NCBI GenBank assembly: GCA_050747865.1
Contig: JBOGJI010000186.1
Span: 1 to 41,232 of the forward strand
Length of the DNA: 41,232 nt
Reading direction: 5' to 3'
Origin: JBOGJI01 sp050747865
Lineage (GTDB): Bacteria; Acidobacteriota; Thermoanaerobaculia; Multivoradales; JAHEKO01
The position numbers were made by a program, and so were the translations under genes. Below are positions 16,872 through 24,572 of this stretch, piece by piece (the first letter of the stretch is position 1; each line of letters starts with the position of its first letter). The notes under the pieces were generated by a model. That model saw only the letters and a list, made by a program, of their open reading frames with translations, ran no database searches and was not told the origin of the DNA.

Positions 16872-17838
16872 CGGTGCCGAACCAGATGACCCGTTTGGGG
16901 GCGTGGAAGACCATGTGGCGCACCGCTCCGGCGCCGCTGGCGATCTCCTCGACGCTGAAGTACTCGCCAGACTTCGGGTCGAACCCCACCAGACGGTTCG
17001 GCTCGGGCCCGGTCTCGACGAACCAGATGCGATCCCGGTCGTCCACGGCTATGGCATAGGGCCGGGCGTCGGCGCCGCCGGGAGTGTGCCACTCCTGGGC
17101 CTCGCCCGTAGCGGGATCGAACCGGCCCAGGTACCCGTGAGCGTAATCCGTGTACCAGACGGCCCCGTCGCGGGTCAGACCCAGCCGTCGCGGGCGAGCC
17201 TCCGTCCGCGGGAGCGCGATCTCCTCGAGCTTCCGGGTCCCGGGATCGACGCGGGCGAGCTTGTTGGTGCCGAACAGGGCCACCCAGAGGGTGCCGTCGG
17301 CGCCGGTGACGATGGCGTAGGGACGGGCGCCCCCGGTGGGCACCGAGATGAGCTCCACCTCCCCGTTCTCCGGGCTCAGGCGGCCGACGAAGTTGCCTCC
17401 CTGCACGGTGAACCAGAGGCTGCCGTCGCGGCCGAACGTCATGGTGTGCGGATCGCGCGCCGCCGGGTCGGGCATGGGGTAGAGGGTGATGTCGCCGCTG
17501 TCGGGGTCGAGGCGCCCGATGTGTGCCGCGTGGTTCCCCGCGTACCAGGGCCGGTCCCTGTCGTCCACCACGACGGTGTGGGGCCCGACGCCGTCGGCGA
17601 GGTCGAAGCGACGGAACTGCTCCGTTGTCGGATCGAAGACCGCCAGGTAGTCACCGCGCTGGCCGACGAACCAGACCCTGCCGTCCGGGGCCACGTACGG
17701 ATCCCGCGGCCGCGTCTGCTCCCAGGGCACCTCCCACTCCCGGATCTCCGCCGCAGGACCCTCGGCGGCCTGCGCGAAGCCATGGACCGGTACCAGGAAG
17801 AGGCAAGGAAGGGCGAAGACGAGTGCCGGACTCTTCAT
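16837..17838 (-). CDS. Exported propeller protein similar to virginiamycin B lyase
   Basis: A 333-aa protein with a signal peptide (MKSPALVFALPCLFLVPVHG). Repeats of the type DGxVWFxxxxGxxLxxFDPxTxE build a seven-bladed propeller like virginiamycin B lyase (Vgb) and related SMP-30/NHL proteins; examples are DPYVAPDGRVWFVGQ and TFGRDGSLWFTVQGGNF. Most such chromosomal proteins have no shown lyase activity, so the function is open. The ATG is 8 nt beyond the CCA end of tRNA-Ala, with no Shine-Dalgarno sequence between. The frame stays open through the tRNA, but that longer product is an artefact. Confidence 0.8.
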   Translation of the reverse strand: MKSPALVFALPCLFLVPVHGFAQAAEGPAAEIREWEVPWEQTRPRDPYVAPDGRVWFVGQRGDYLAVFDPTTEQFRRFDLADGVGPHTVVVDDRDRPWYAGNHAAHIGRLDPDSGDITLYPMPDPAARDPHTMTFGRDGSLWFTVQGGNFVGRLSPENGEVELISVPTGGARPYAIVTGADGTLWVALFGTNKLARVDPGTRKLEEIALPRTEARPRRLGLTRDGAVWYTDYAHGYLGRFDPATGEAQEWHTPGGADARPYAIAVDDRDRIWFVETGPEPNRLVGFDPKSGEYFSVEEIASGAGAVRHMVFHAPKRVIWFGTDANTLGRAAIP

Positions 17839-17846
17839 CGGGTGAG

Positions 17847-17922
17847 TGGTGGAGCAGAAGGGATTTGAACCCTCGACCCCCACGTTGCGAACGTGGTGCT
17901 CTCCCAGCTGAGCTACTGCCCC
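17847..17922 (-). tRNA. tRNA-Ala (anticodon CGC)
   Basis: The 76-nt cloverleaf includes an encoded CCA. The acceptor stem is GGGGCAG/CTGCTCC with the G3-U70 wobble pair that identifies alanine tRNA. The D arm is AGCTCAGCTGGGAGAGC. The anticodon stem CCACG/CGTGG closes the loop TTCGCAA, whose anticodon CGC reads GCG. The T arm is GAGGGTTCAAATCCCTT. All stems pair. Confidence 0.98.
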
Positions 17923-17938
17923 ACGCCGAGCATCTGGC

Positions 17939-17967
17939 ATTCTACCGCTCGCCTCGAGGCCGAGCAA
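17939..17967 (-). promoter_or_regulatory. Sigma-70 promoter of tRNA-Ala
   Basis: On the minus strand TTGCTC (17967-17962) and TAGAAT (17944-17939) are 17 bp apart, ending 16 nt before the first tRNA base. Transcription should begin near 17932, leaving a leader of about 10 nt. The same promoter probably drives the downstream propeller gene. Confidence 0.7.
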
Positions 17968-18028
17968 CTTTCGCTGGAAGTCGCCGCGACAATCTGATAG
18001 CCCCCGGTCTAGACCTTCACTTCGGAGC

Positions 18029-18439
18029 TCAATGCCAGAGCCCGAAGACGGCGCCGAAGAGGGTGAAGGCGAGCGTGTGGTACCCGGCGTTGATCGCCCA
18101 CAGCTTGAGGCTCCTCTGCTCGAACAGGTCGTTGATGCCGAACGAGGCGCCGACCCAGCAGAGGCCGGCGAGCGCGCCGGCGCCGATGGCGAAACCCGGT
18201 GCCGGATCCGGGCCGAGGAACATGGCGAAGATCCAGGCGGCGATGAAAGCGAGCACGAACGATCCGCCGAACACCTTCGCCTTGTTGGTGGACCGGAGCT
18301 GCTCGTCCGAGAGCTTCACCTCGCGCTGCCACGCCTTGGCGAACAGTGGTCCGTACCAGATCCCGCCCAGCAGGAACGTGGCCAGCGCCGCGACCAGGAC
18401 CTTGAGGATCGAAGGCATGAACGGCATTGTCGTCTCCAT
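18029..18439 (-). CDS. DUF1761 family membrane protein
   Basis: A 136-aa protein with four predicted membrane segments (about 10-30, 58-76, 83-103 and 115-134). The motif FLLGGIWYGPLFAKAWQRE near residue 25 is the hallmark of DUF1761 proteins, whose role is unknown. The ATG at 18439 has AGGAGGG 7 nt upstream; the frame is open further upstream, but that stretch lies in the inverted-repeat region and is not supported. Confidence 0.88.
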   Translation of the reverse strand: METTMPFMPSILKVLVAALATFLLGGIWYGPLFAKAWQREVKLSDEQLRSTNKAKVFGGSFVLAFIAAWIFAMFLGPDPAPGFAIGAGALAGLCWVGASFGINDLFEQRSLKLWAINAGYHTLAFTLFGAVFGLWH

Positions 18440-18513
18440 GAGGATTCCCTCCTGTGTCGTTCGGTCCACGGTAACCGTGGAGTCACCGCGAGTCTGCGGC
18501 TTCGGGTTCACGC

Positions 18514-18580
18514 CGTCTTGGACGAAATCGACCGGAGAGGCGCCCCCCCCGCACGAGACCGGTCGATTCCGTCCAAGACG
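18514..18580. repeat. Large inverted repeat between divergent genes
   Basis: Arms at 18514-18535 and 18559-18580 are 22 bp and match at 21 of 22 positions, around a 23-nt centre that contains a run of eight C. Outside the arms the symmetry continues imperfectly for about 20 bp on each side (AGTCTGCGGCTTC against the complement of GAAGCCGACT). It lies between divergent starts (18439 and 18649), so it is not a terminator. Confidence 0.85.
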
Positions 18581-18648
18581 CGCGAGTTGAAGCCGACTGA
18601 GACTATGCCGCACACGTAGAGGTGCCAAGTAGAAAGGGAGGACCGCCG

Positions 18649-19212
18649 ATGGCCAAGAGCCCCGCTGACATGCTCGATTCGATGATCCGCAACCTGGAGG
18701 AGAAGACCGGCCGCAGCCTCGCCGAGTGGACGGCGGCGGTGCGACAGTCCGGGCTCGACCGACACGGCCTCATCGTCAAGTGGCTGAAGAGCGAGCACGG
18801 CCTCGGGCACGGTTACGCCAATCTGGTGGCCAGCAAGGCGCTCGAGCCCGCGGCAGAAGCCGCCACCGGCGACCACCTGGTCGAGGCTCAGTATGCGGGA
18901 GCGAAAGCTGCCTTGCGCCCGATCTACGACGTGCTCGCCGCGGCGGCCGCCTCATTCGGTTCCGACGTCGAGATCGCGCCCAAGAAGACCTACGTCAGCC
19001 TGCGGCGCTCGAAGCAGTTCGCCCTCGTGCAGCCGTCGACGACGAGCCGCGTTGACGTCGGGATCCAGCTTCCCGGCAGGCCGGCGGAGGGGCGTCTGGA
19101 GGTCTCCGGCAGCTTCAACGCCATGGTCTCGCACCGCGTGCGCGTGGCCGCCGCCGCCGAGGTCGACGACGAGCTCCTCGGTTGGCTGCGCGCGGCGTAT
19201 GACCGAGCCTGA
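18649..19212 (+). CDS. DUF4287 and DUF5655 domain protein
   Basis: A 187-aa cytoplasmic protein. Residues 1-70 match DUF4287 (ADMLDSMIRNLEEKTGRSLA, EWTAAVRQSGL, HGLGHGYANLVA). Residues about 80-185 match DUF5655 (FGSDVEIAPKKTYVSLRRSK followed by FALVQPST). The combination is widespread and uncharacterised. The ATG has GGGAGG 7 nt upstream; an earlier in-frame start at 18622 has none. Confidence 0.88.
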   Translation: MAKSPADMLDSMIRNLEEKTGRSLAEWTAAVRQSGLDRHGLIVKWLKSEHGLGHGYANLVASKALEPAAEAATGDHLVEAQYAGAKAALRPIYDVLAAAAASFGSDVEIAPKKTYVSLRRSKQFALVQPSTTSRVDVGIQLPGRPAEGRLEVSGSFNAMVSHRVRVAAAAEVDDELLGWLRAAYDRA

Positions 19213-19223
19213 ACCGCGGCCAC

Positions 19224-19243
19224 GAGTCCGGCGTCTCGGGCTC
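19224..19243. terminator. Possible hairpin between convergent genes
   Basis: GAGTCCG (19224-19230) can pair with CGGGCTC (19237-19243), 7 bp with one G-U pair and a 6-nt loop. It lies between the DUF4287 stop and the AraC stop and touches the latter. There is no T-tract, so terminator activity is a guess. Confidence 0.3.
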
Positions 19244-20147
19244 AACGCAAGGCCGCGTCGTCCTCGCTGAGGAGGCCCAATCCGTCGGGCGCTTTGCGGC
19301 GGAAGATCTCCGTCGGCGTCGCTCCGGCCAGGGCGCGAAACTCGCGGGCCAGGTGGGCTTGGTCGTAATAGCCGCAGTCGACGGCGAAGTCGGCCCAGTC
19401 GACCCGATGGAGCGTCATCAGACGCGCGAAAGCGGACTCAAAGCGGACGATCCGCGCGTATGCCTTGGGGGTCAGGCCGACCTCGGCACGGAAACGCTCG
19501 GTCACCCAGCGATGGCTGTAGCCGGTGGCCCGCACCAGGTCGCGGATCGAGGCGCCGCCGTGGCTGGTGTGCAGCGCGGTCAGCGCGAAGCGGACGGCGG
19601 CGGACAGCGGCGACGCGCTCGACAGGTGACGGGCGACGGCGGCGGCGAGAAGGAGAGCGCGTCGGCGCAAGTCCCTGGTGGCGACGATCTGCTCGCGCAG
19701 CCGCTCGACCTCGCGGCCGAGGATGTCGTCGAGATCGACGACGGTCCCGGCGATCGCGGCCGGTGTGTCGCGTAGGAAAGCGGCGGCGCCGGCTGGCCGC
19801 AGGCGAACACCCGCCATGGCGGTATCGGCAGGGGAGACGACGTGCAGCGGCCGCTGGTGCAGCCCGGAGACGAAGCTGGTCTCGTAGGCGCGATCGCGGC
19901 GTGGGTCTGCGGGGTCGCGCAGCCAATGACGGTCTCCGAGGGCGAACAGCACCTCGGTGCGCGAGCGCGGGAGGATCTCCTCGGTCTCGAAGACGCCCTC
20001 GCCGTGGCTCGCCCAGACGGCCTCGACCTGCTCGGCCAGGGGCCCCTCCGGAATCGCCAGCACCACCCGCCAGCGGCCGAGGGGCGAGTCGTGCCGATCC
20101 TCCACCACCTGCCAGCCCCGTTCGGCCGGCCCGCGCACGGGGAGCAT
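19242..20147 (-). CDS. AraC-family transcriptional regulator
   Basis: A 301-aa protein from ATG 20147. Residues about 190-290 carry the double helix-turn-helix of the AraC family: SIRDLVRATGYSHRWVTERF, then GLTPKAYARIVRFESAFARL, and DFAVDCGYYDQAHLAREFRA with the familiar Y-D-Q-A/S-H-L-x-R-x-F. The N-terminal part (RTEVLFALGD, FVSGLHQRPLHVV) resembles the sensing domain of AraC proteins grouped with DUF6597. An in-frame ATG at 20174 is an alternative; neither has a clear ribosome binding site. It is divergent from the amidase gene with about 114 bp between and may regulate it (inference). Confidence 0.88.
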   Translation of the reverse strand: MLPVRGPAERGWQVVEDRHDSPLGRWRVVLAIPEGPLAEQVEAVWASHGEGVFETEEILPRSRTEVLFALGDRHWLRDPADPRRDRAYETSFVSGLHQRPLHVVSPADTAMAGVRLRPAGAAAFLRDTPAAIAGTVVDLDDILGREVERLREQIVATRDLRRRALLLAAAVARHLSSASPLSAAVRFALTALHTSHGGASIRDLVRATGYSHRWVTERFRAEVGLTPKAYARIVRFESAFARLMTLHRVDWADFAVDCGYYDQAHLAREFRALAGATPTEIFRRKAPDGLGLLSEDDAALR

Positions 20148-20261
20148 GGCTGGAGGATACCCGAACGCCGGCATCCCGGCGGCCGAGACCGTGCGGGCAT
20201 CGCTGTAGTACCATATCCGCGAGTTGCGATCTGCCACGGGGACGGGAGGGATTGACTCCAC

Positions 20262-21281
20262 ATGGGCAGAGTGACCCGCGTCAAGAGACGGCTCCTGCGG
20301 CAGGTGGTGGAGGAGAACGTCTCCCTCGTCGAGGGGCGCCGCTGGTCGTCTCGTGAGCCACGGGTGCATCGGCGGCTGCGGGCGGCGGTATATGCCGGCG
20401 CGCCCCTGGCCCTCCTTCTCCTGACCTACGTGGCCGGACGGTCGGCGGCGCGGGGGAGGAGCGACGCAGACGCGCCGGCGCCACTGGACGCGGCGGTGAC
20501 CCCGAGCGCGACGTTGGCGGCTCCCGCCGGCGTCCCGGTCGCTGCCGATGTGCGCAGCTTCGCCGTCCCCGAGCCGATCGCGCGCGAGGTGCTGCCGCTG
20601 ACCGTGCGCCGCGTCGTCCTCGATCCTGGGCACGGCGGCGACAACGAGGGCACGGCGACCCGCGACGGACTGCTGGAGAAGAGGCTGACCCTCGACATCG
20701 CCCGTCGCCTGCGCCGGCTGCTGGAGGTGGCGGCGTTCGAGGTGGTGATGACGCGCACGCAAGACCTGGCGCTGTCCCTGGCCGAACGCGGCGAGCTGGC
20801 CAACCGGCGCCAGGGCGACATCTTCGTGTCGATCCACGTGAACTGGCTCGGAGACCCAGAGGCCCGCGGTGTGGAGACGTTCTATCTGGGCCCGACCGAC
20901 GATCCGTACGTCGAGCGGCTCGCCGCCAGTGAGAACACTGACGGCGGCCTGCGCCTGGCGGAGTATCGGGCTGCATTGGACCGCGTCTACGCGGGTGTTC
21001 GCCGTGAGGAGTCGCGCGCCCTCGCCGAGGCCGTGCAGCGCACGCTCTTGGCCTCGGCGCGACGCCGCGCCCCCGGGGTCCGCGACCGGGGGGTCAAGTC
21101 GGCGCCGTTCGGGGTTCTGATCCACACCCAGATGCCTGCCATCCTGGCGGAAGTGGGGGCCATGTCGAGCGACGTCGACAGCGAGCTGCTTCGTGATCCG
21201 CAATACCGGCAGCACCTGGCCGAGGCCCTGTTCGCGGGCATCCGGGCCTACAGCAAGACTCTCAGCGATGCCGCGGCCTGA
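20262..21281 (+). CDS. Membrane-anchored N-acetylmuramoyl-L-alanine amidase (Amidase_3)
   Basis: A 339-aa protein: a basic cytoplasmic stretch (1-40), one membrane anchor (about 43-60, YAGAPLALLLLTYVAG), a linker rich in Ala and Pro, then the amidase domain (about 115-335). Zinc ligands His124 (DPGHGG), Glu139 (LLEKRLTLD) and His192 (SIHVN) and the catalytic Glu297 (PAILAEVGAMS) are all present. The enzyme cuts peptide stems from glycan strands in the periplasm, often during cell separation. The ATG has GGGAGGG 12 nt upstream, rather far. The actin-like gene follows 34 nt after its stop. Confidence 0.92.
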   Translation: MGRVTRVKRRLLRQVVEENVSLVEGRRWSSREPRVHRRLRAAVYAGAPLALLLLTYVAGRSAARGRSDADAPAPLDAAVTPSATLAAPAGVPVAADVRSFAVPEPIAREVLPLTVRRVVLDPGHGGDNEGTATRDGLLEKRLTLDIARRLRRLLEVAAFEVVMTRTQDLALSLAERGELANRRQGDIFVSIHVNWLGDPEARGVETFYLGPTDDPYVERLAASENTDGGLRLAEYRAALDRVYAGVRREESRALAEAVQRTLLASARRRAPGVRDRGVKSAPFGVLIHTQMPAILAEVGAMSSDVDSELLRDPQYRQHLAEALFAGIRAYSKTLSDAAA

Positions 21282-21315
21282 GGGCTCCGGCGGCACAGGG
21301 GGAAACTCGATCGAC

Positions 21316-22362
21316 ATGGCGAAGAAGAACGCGACCGCGGACCTGCCCGTCCTCAATCTGGGGATCGACCTGGGAACCTCCCGCAGCTCGGTGTCGGCGT
21401 CCAACGGCGCCCGGCAGATGGTCGACTCCTATGTCGGCTGGCCGGTCGACATGGTCGCCCGCAAGGTGCTGCAGCGGGAGATCCTCATCGGCCGCAAGGC
21501 CCTGGACAACCGGTCGATGCTCGATCTGCACCGCCCGCTCGAGCGCGGCCTGATCAAGGAGGGGTCGGAGAAGGCGGTCGCCGCGGTGCGCGAGCTGACG
21601 CAGCATCTGCTCTTCCTGGCGGGCGTCGACGAGGCGCGTGGCAACGGGACCAAGGTGCGCGCCGTCGTCGGTGTGCCGGCGGAGGCGCTGCGGGTGAACA
21701 AGCAGCAGCTGCGCGGCGCCATGTCGGGGCTGGTGGACTCGCTGCTCGTGGTCTCCGAGCCGTTCGCCGTCGCCTACGGGCTGGACGCCCTGCTCCACGC
21801 CCTGATCGTCGACCTGGGCGCCGGGACGACCGACCTGTGCGTGATGAAGGGCCGCTACCCGCGGGAGGAGGATCAACGCACGCTCACCCAGGCCGGAGAC
21901 TCGGTCGACCAGCAGCTCCTGCAGCTCGTCCAGGCCCGCTATCCGGAAGCGCATGTGACCCTGCACATGGCACGCGAATGGAAGGAGAGCGCGGCCTTCG
22001 TGGGGGAGCCCCGCGGCCGGGTCAAGGTCGAAGCTCCGGTCCAGGGCAAGCCGACCGTGCTCGACATCACCGACGAGATGCGGGCCGCGTGCGAGAGCCT
22101 GCTGCCGCCGATCGCGGAGACGATGATCGATCTGATCTCGCGTGTCGACCCTTCGTATCAGGCGGGGGTGCGTAACAACGTCATCCTGTCGGGCGGCACG
22201 GCGCTGATCAAGGGGCTGGGGCCGGCGCTGCAGCGGGCCCTGGAAGAGGTGGGCGGCGGCAAGGTCCGTGTTGCCGACGACCCCGTCTTCGTCGGTTCGG
22301 ACGGGGGCCTGGCCATCGCCACCGACGCCCCCGAATCCGACTGGGATCGCTTGCAGGCCTGA
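21316..22362 (+). CDS. MamK-like bacterial actin
   Basis: A 348-aa protein with the actin-fold nucleotide motifs: phosphate 1 LGIDLGTSRSSV (15-26), phosphate 2 IVDLGAGTTDLCVMKG (164-179) and adenosine VILSGGTALIKGLG (289-302). Several stretches fit the magnetosome actin MamK better than MreB, as far as memory allows: DSYVGWPVDM, RSMLDLHRPLERGLI, AVVGVPAEALRVNK, LLVVSEPFAVAYGLD (Glu148 would be the catalytic Glu) and EEDQRTLTQAGDSVD. The length is that of MamK (about 347-360 aa). MamK forms cytoplasmic filaments. No other magnetosome gene is here, so the cargo is unknown. An earlier in-frame ATG at 21268 overlaps the amidase gene. Confidence 0.82.
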   Translation: MAKKNATADLPVLNLGIDLGTSRSSVSASNGARQMVDSYVGWPVDMVARKVLQREILIGRKALDNRSMLDLHRPLERGLIKEGSEKAVAAVRELTQHLLFLAGVDEARGNGTKVRAVVGVPAEALRVNKQQLRGAMSGLVDSLLVVSEPFAVAYGLDALLHALIVDLGAGTTDLCVMKGRYPREEDQRTLTQAGDSVDQQLLQLVQARYPEAHVTLHMAREWKESAAFVGEPRGRVKVEAPVQGKPTVLDITDEMRAACESLLPPIAETMIDLISRVDPSYQAGVRNNVILSGGTALIKGLGPALQRALEEVGGGKVRVADDPVFVGSDGGLAIATDAPESDWDRLQA

Positions 22363-22386
22363 CGCCCGCCTGTCACCCGGCGGGCG
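22363..22386. terminator. Hairpin between convergent genes
   Basis: CGCCCGCC (22363-22370) and GGCGGGCG (22379-22386) form a perfect 8-bp GC stem with an 8-nt loop, exactly filling the gap between the actin-like stop and the metallo-beta-lactamase stop. There is no U-tract on either side, so it may slow RNA polymerase or protect 3' ends rather than terminate alone. Confidence 0.5.
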
Positions 22387-22387
22387 G

Positions 22388-23785
22388 TTACCAGGGGACG
22401 CGAGTGCCGGGAGTGGGTAGAGTCACCGAGGACCAACCAAGGCGCTCCTCCAACGCCGCGGCGAGCGCCTTGCGCGCGGGGTCCTCGCCGTGGTTCAGGA
22501 AGACCCGCTGCGGCGGCTCGGGCAGCGCCTGGCACCAGCGCACCAGCTCCTCGGAATCGGCATGCGCCGAGAGGTGGCGCAGCGAGACGATCTCGGCGCG
22601 CACCGGCACGTCGTCGCCGTGGATCGATATCCTGTCGGCGCCCTCCACCAGCGCCCGGCCTCGCGTGCCGCCCGCCTGGAACCCGACGAAAGCCACCGCG
22701 GAGCGCTCGTCCGGCAGCTTCTGCTTCAGGTGATGCACCACCCGGCCGCCGGTGGCCATGCCGCTGGCGGCGACGATCACCGCCGGCTCACGGCGGCCGT
22801 TCAGGGCCTTGGACTCGTCGACGGTGCGGCAGCGCTGGAATCCGTTGTCCCCCAGCGGGTCGAGCCCCGAGGCCTCCATGGCCTCCAGCTCGCTGTCGTG
22901 CTCGCTGTGGAAGCGCTCGTAGAGCTCGGTGGCGCGGATCGCCATCGGGCTGTCCAGGAACACCGCGCCGGCGTCGAGCCGGCCCTCGTCGACCAGCGTC
23001 GCCAGGTGGTAGAGCACCTCCTGCGTGCGTCCCAGAGCGAACGCCGGAATGATCACGCTGCCGCCGCGCCCGAAGGCGCGTTCGATCACCTCGCCGAGGG
23101 CGTCGCCGGCGTCTCCGCTCTGGTGCTGGCGGTCGCCGTACGTGGACTCGAGCAGCAGCGCGTCGGGCGCCGCTTGCGGCGGCTCCGGATCTTTCAGAAT
23201 CGGCACGTCGTAGCGCCCCACGTCACCGGAGAAGAGCCAGCGGCGCCGCTTCCCGTCGGAGCCCTTGCCGGCGATCTCCACGGAGGCGGCGCCGAGCAGA
23301 TGACCGGCGCGCAGGAACCGCGCCGTGACTCCCGGGGCGAGATCGATCTCCTCGTGGAACCCGCGCGACTCGAGGAGCTTCAGCGCTCGCCGCGCGTCCG
23401 CGGAGGTGTAGAGGGGCTGGGGATCGGGATGCCGGCTGTAGCCCTTGTGCCGGGCATAGGCCGCCTGCTCCTCTTGCAGCTCGCCGGCGTCTTCGAGGAT
23501 GAGCGAAATGAGCCCGCGACTGGCTAGCGTGCAATAGACCGGTCCGCCGAAGCCTTGTGCCACCAGCCGGGGCAGCAGCCCGGTGTGATCCAGGTGGGCA
23601 TGGGTCAGGACGACGGCGTTGAGCTCGCGCGGCGCGAGCTCGAAGGGATCCCAGTTGCCCTGCTCGAGCTCGTCATCCCCCTGGTACATGCCGCAGTCGA
23701 TCAGCACCCGGGTGTCGCCCCATTCGAGGAGCGTACGGCTCCCGGTGACCGTTCCGCAGGCGCCGATGAAGGTGACGGAGGACAT
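22388..23785 (-). CDS. Metallo-beta-lactamase/beta-CASP ribonuclease (CPSF-like)
   Basis: A 465-aa protein with the metal motif HAHLDH (62-67), His160-type AGHLLGAAS, SGDVGRYD and, in the beta-CASP part, ESTYGDR, PAFALGRTQEVLYHL, SGMATGGRVVHHL and LSAHADSEEL. These are the full motif set of RNA-processing beta-CASP enzymes related to eukaryotic CPSF-73; bacterial members are exo- or endoribonucleases. No RNase J-type C-terminal extension is present. The ATG at 23785 faces the DUF883-like gene across 107 bp. Confidence 0.92.
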   Translation of the reverse strand: MSSVTFIGACGTVTGSRTLLEWGDTRVLIDCGMYQGDDELEQGNWDPFELAPRELNAVVLTHAHLDHTGLLPRLVAQGFGGPVYCTLASRGLISLILEDAGELQEEQAAYARHKGYSRHPDPQPLYTSADARRALKLLESRGFHEEIDLAPGVTARFLRAGHLLGAASVEIAGKGSDGKRRRWLFSGDVGRYDVPILKDPEPPQAAPDALLLESTYGDRQHQSGDAGDALGEVIERAFGRGGSVIIPAFALGRTQEVLYHLATLVDEGRLDAGAVFLDSPMAIRATELYERFHSEHDSELEAMEASGLDPLGDNGFQRCRTVDESKALNGRREPAVIVAASGMATGGRVVHHLKQKLPDERSAVAFVGFQAGGTRGRALVEGADRISIHGDDVPVRAEIVSLRHLSAHADSEELVRWCQALPEPPQRVFLNHGEDPARKALAAALEERLGWSSVTLPTPGTRVPW

Positions 23786-23892
23786 GGGCGTGGTGAAGGA
23801 AGCGCCGAGTGTAGCAGCTGCGTTTCATCCGGCATGACATGTGCACGTCGAACGAGAGCAGTACAATGAGACGGAACAGCCGAGGAGGCATC

Positions 23893-24300
23893 ATGGCGAA
23901 GGACGACACAGAGACGATGGAAGAGGCCAAGGAAAGCGCGACGGAGCGCCTCGATCGGGCCCGCGAGAAAGTGGGCGAGGCGTTGGGTGCCGCACGCGAG
24001 AAGGTCGAGGGCGCGACCTCGACGCTGAGCGAGAAGTTCGGCAAGGTCCGCGAGAGCACCGGCCGCTTCAGCGCCACGGCCAAGGAGAAGGCGCACGAGG
24101 CCGGCGCCGTGGCCCGCGAGAAGTACGACGTGACGGTCGAGCAGCTCAAGAAGGGCTACGACTCCACGAGCAAGAACCTGCAGCAGCTCTCCGAGGACGT
24201 CAACGAGTACGTCAAGGCCAACCCCGGCCGTTCGGTGCTGATCGCGGCGGGCGTGGGGTTCCTGCTCGGTCTCCTGCTGCGCGGGCGGCGCGGCGAATGA
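23893..24300 (+). CDS. DUF883/YqjD-like membrane-anchored helical protein
   Basis: A 135-aa protein. Residues 1-110 are charged, Ala-rich helix with regular heptads (ATERLDRAREKVGEALGAAR), and a single membrane helix with a glycine zipper lies at about 114-129 (VLIAAGVGFLLGLLLRG). This is the layout of ElaB/YqjD/DUF883 proteins, which anchor ribosomes or respond to stress in enterobacteria. The ATG has GAGGAGG 5 nt upstream. A -10-like TACAAT lies at 23862-23867 without a matching -35. The stop overlaps the next start (ATGA). Confidence 0.75.
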   Translation: MAKDDTETMEEAKESATERLDRAREKVGEALGAAREKVEGATSTLSEKFGKVRESTGRFSATAKEKAHEAGAVAREKYDVTVEQLKKGYDSTSKNLQQLSEDVNEYVKANPGRSVLIAAGVGFLLGLLLRGRRGE

Positions 24301-24572
24301 CGGCGGACCCGGTGAGCCCCGAAGGAGAGGCGCGGCAGCGGACGGAGAGGCACGCTGTCGCCGACACAGTGCTCGACGAGCTCATCCCGGAGCAGCTCGA
24401 CTGGCGGGATCTCGTAGTCCGATATCCTCTGCCCGCGCTGCTCGTCGCCGCCCTCGGCGGCTACTGGCTGGGCAGCCGCCGCGGACGTGATCTGACCTCC
24501 GCCGCGGCCGCCTTCGCGGGGGAGCGGGTGGACGAGCAGGTGACGCGATTCATGGGGCGCTACACGGATTGA
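24297..24572 (+). CDS. Small membrane protein, unknown
   Basis: A 91-aa protein with a polar N-terminus, one short hydrophobic segment (about 45-59, LPALLVAALGGYWLGS) followed by an Arg pair, and a helical C-terminus. Its position behind a DUF883-like gene and similar layout suggest a partner in the same membrane complex. It overlaps the preceding stop by 4 nt (ATGA) and the next start by 4 nt (TTGA). No known family was recognised. Confidence 0.75.
   Translation: MTADPVSPEGEARQRTERHAVADTVLDELIPEQLDWRDLVVRYPLPALLVAALGGYWLGSRRGRDLTSAAAAFAGERVDEQVTRFMGRYTD

Noticed and set aside
17838..17967. N-terminal extension of the Vgb-like protein through the tRNA gene
   Set aside because: The added residues are the translation of tRNA-Ala itself; the signal peptide begins at ATG 17838.
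19242..21404. A 720-codon frame continuing the AraC gene upstream
   Set aside because: The upstream part is antisense to the amidase and actin genes, which have full motif sets; the AraC fold needs only about 300 codons.
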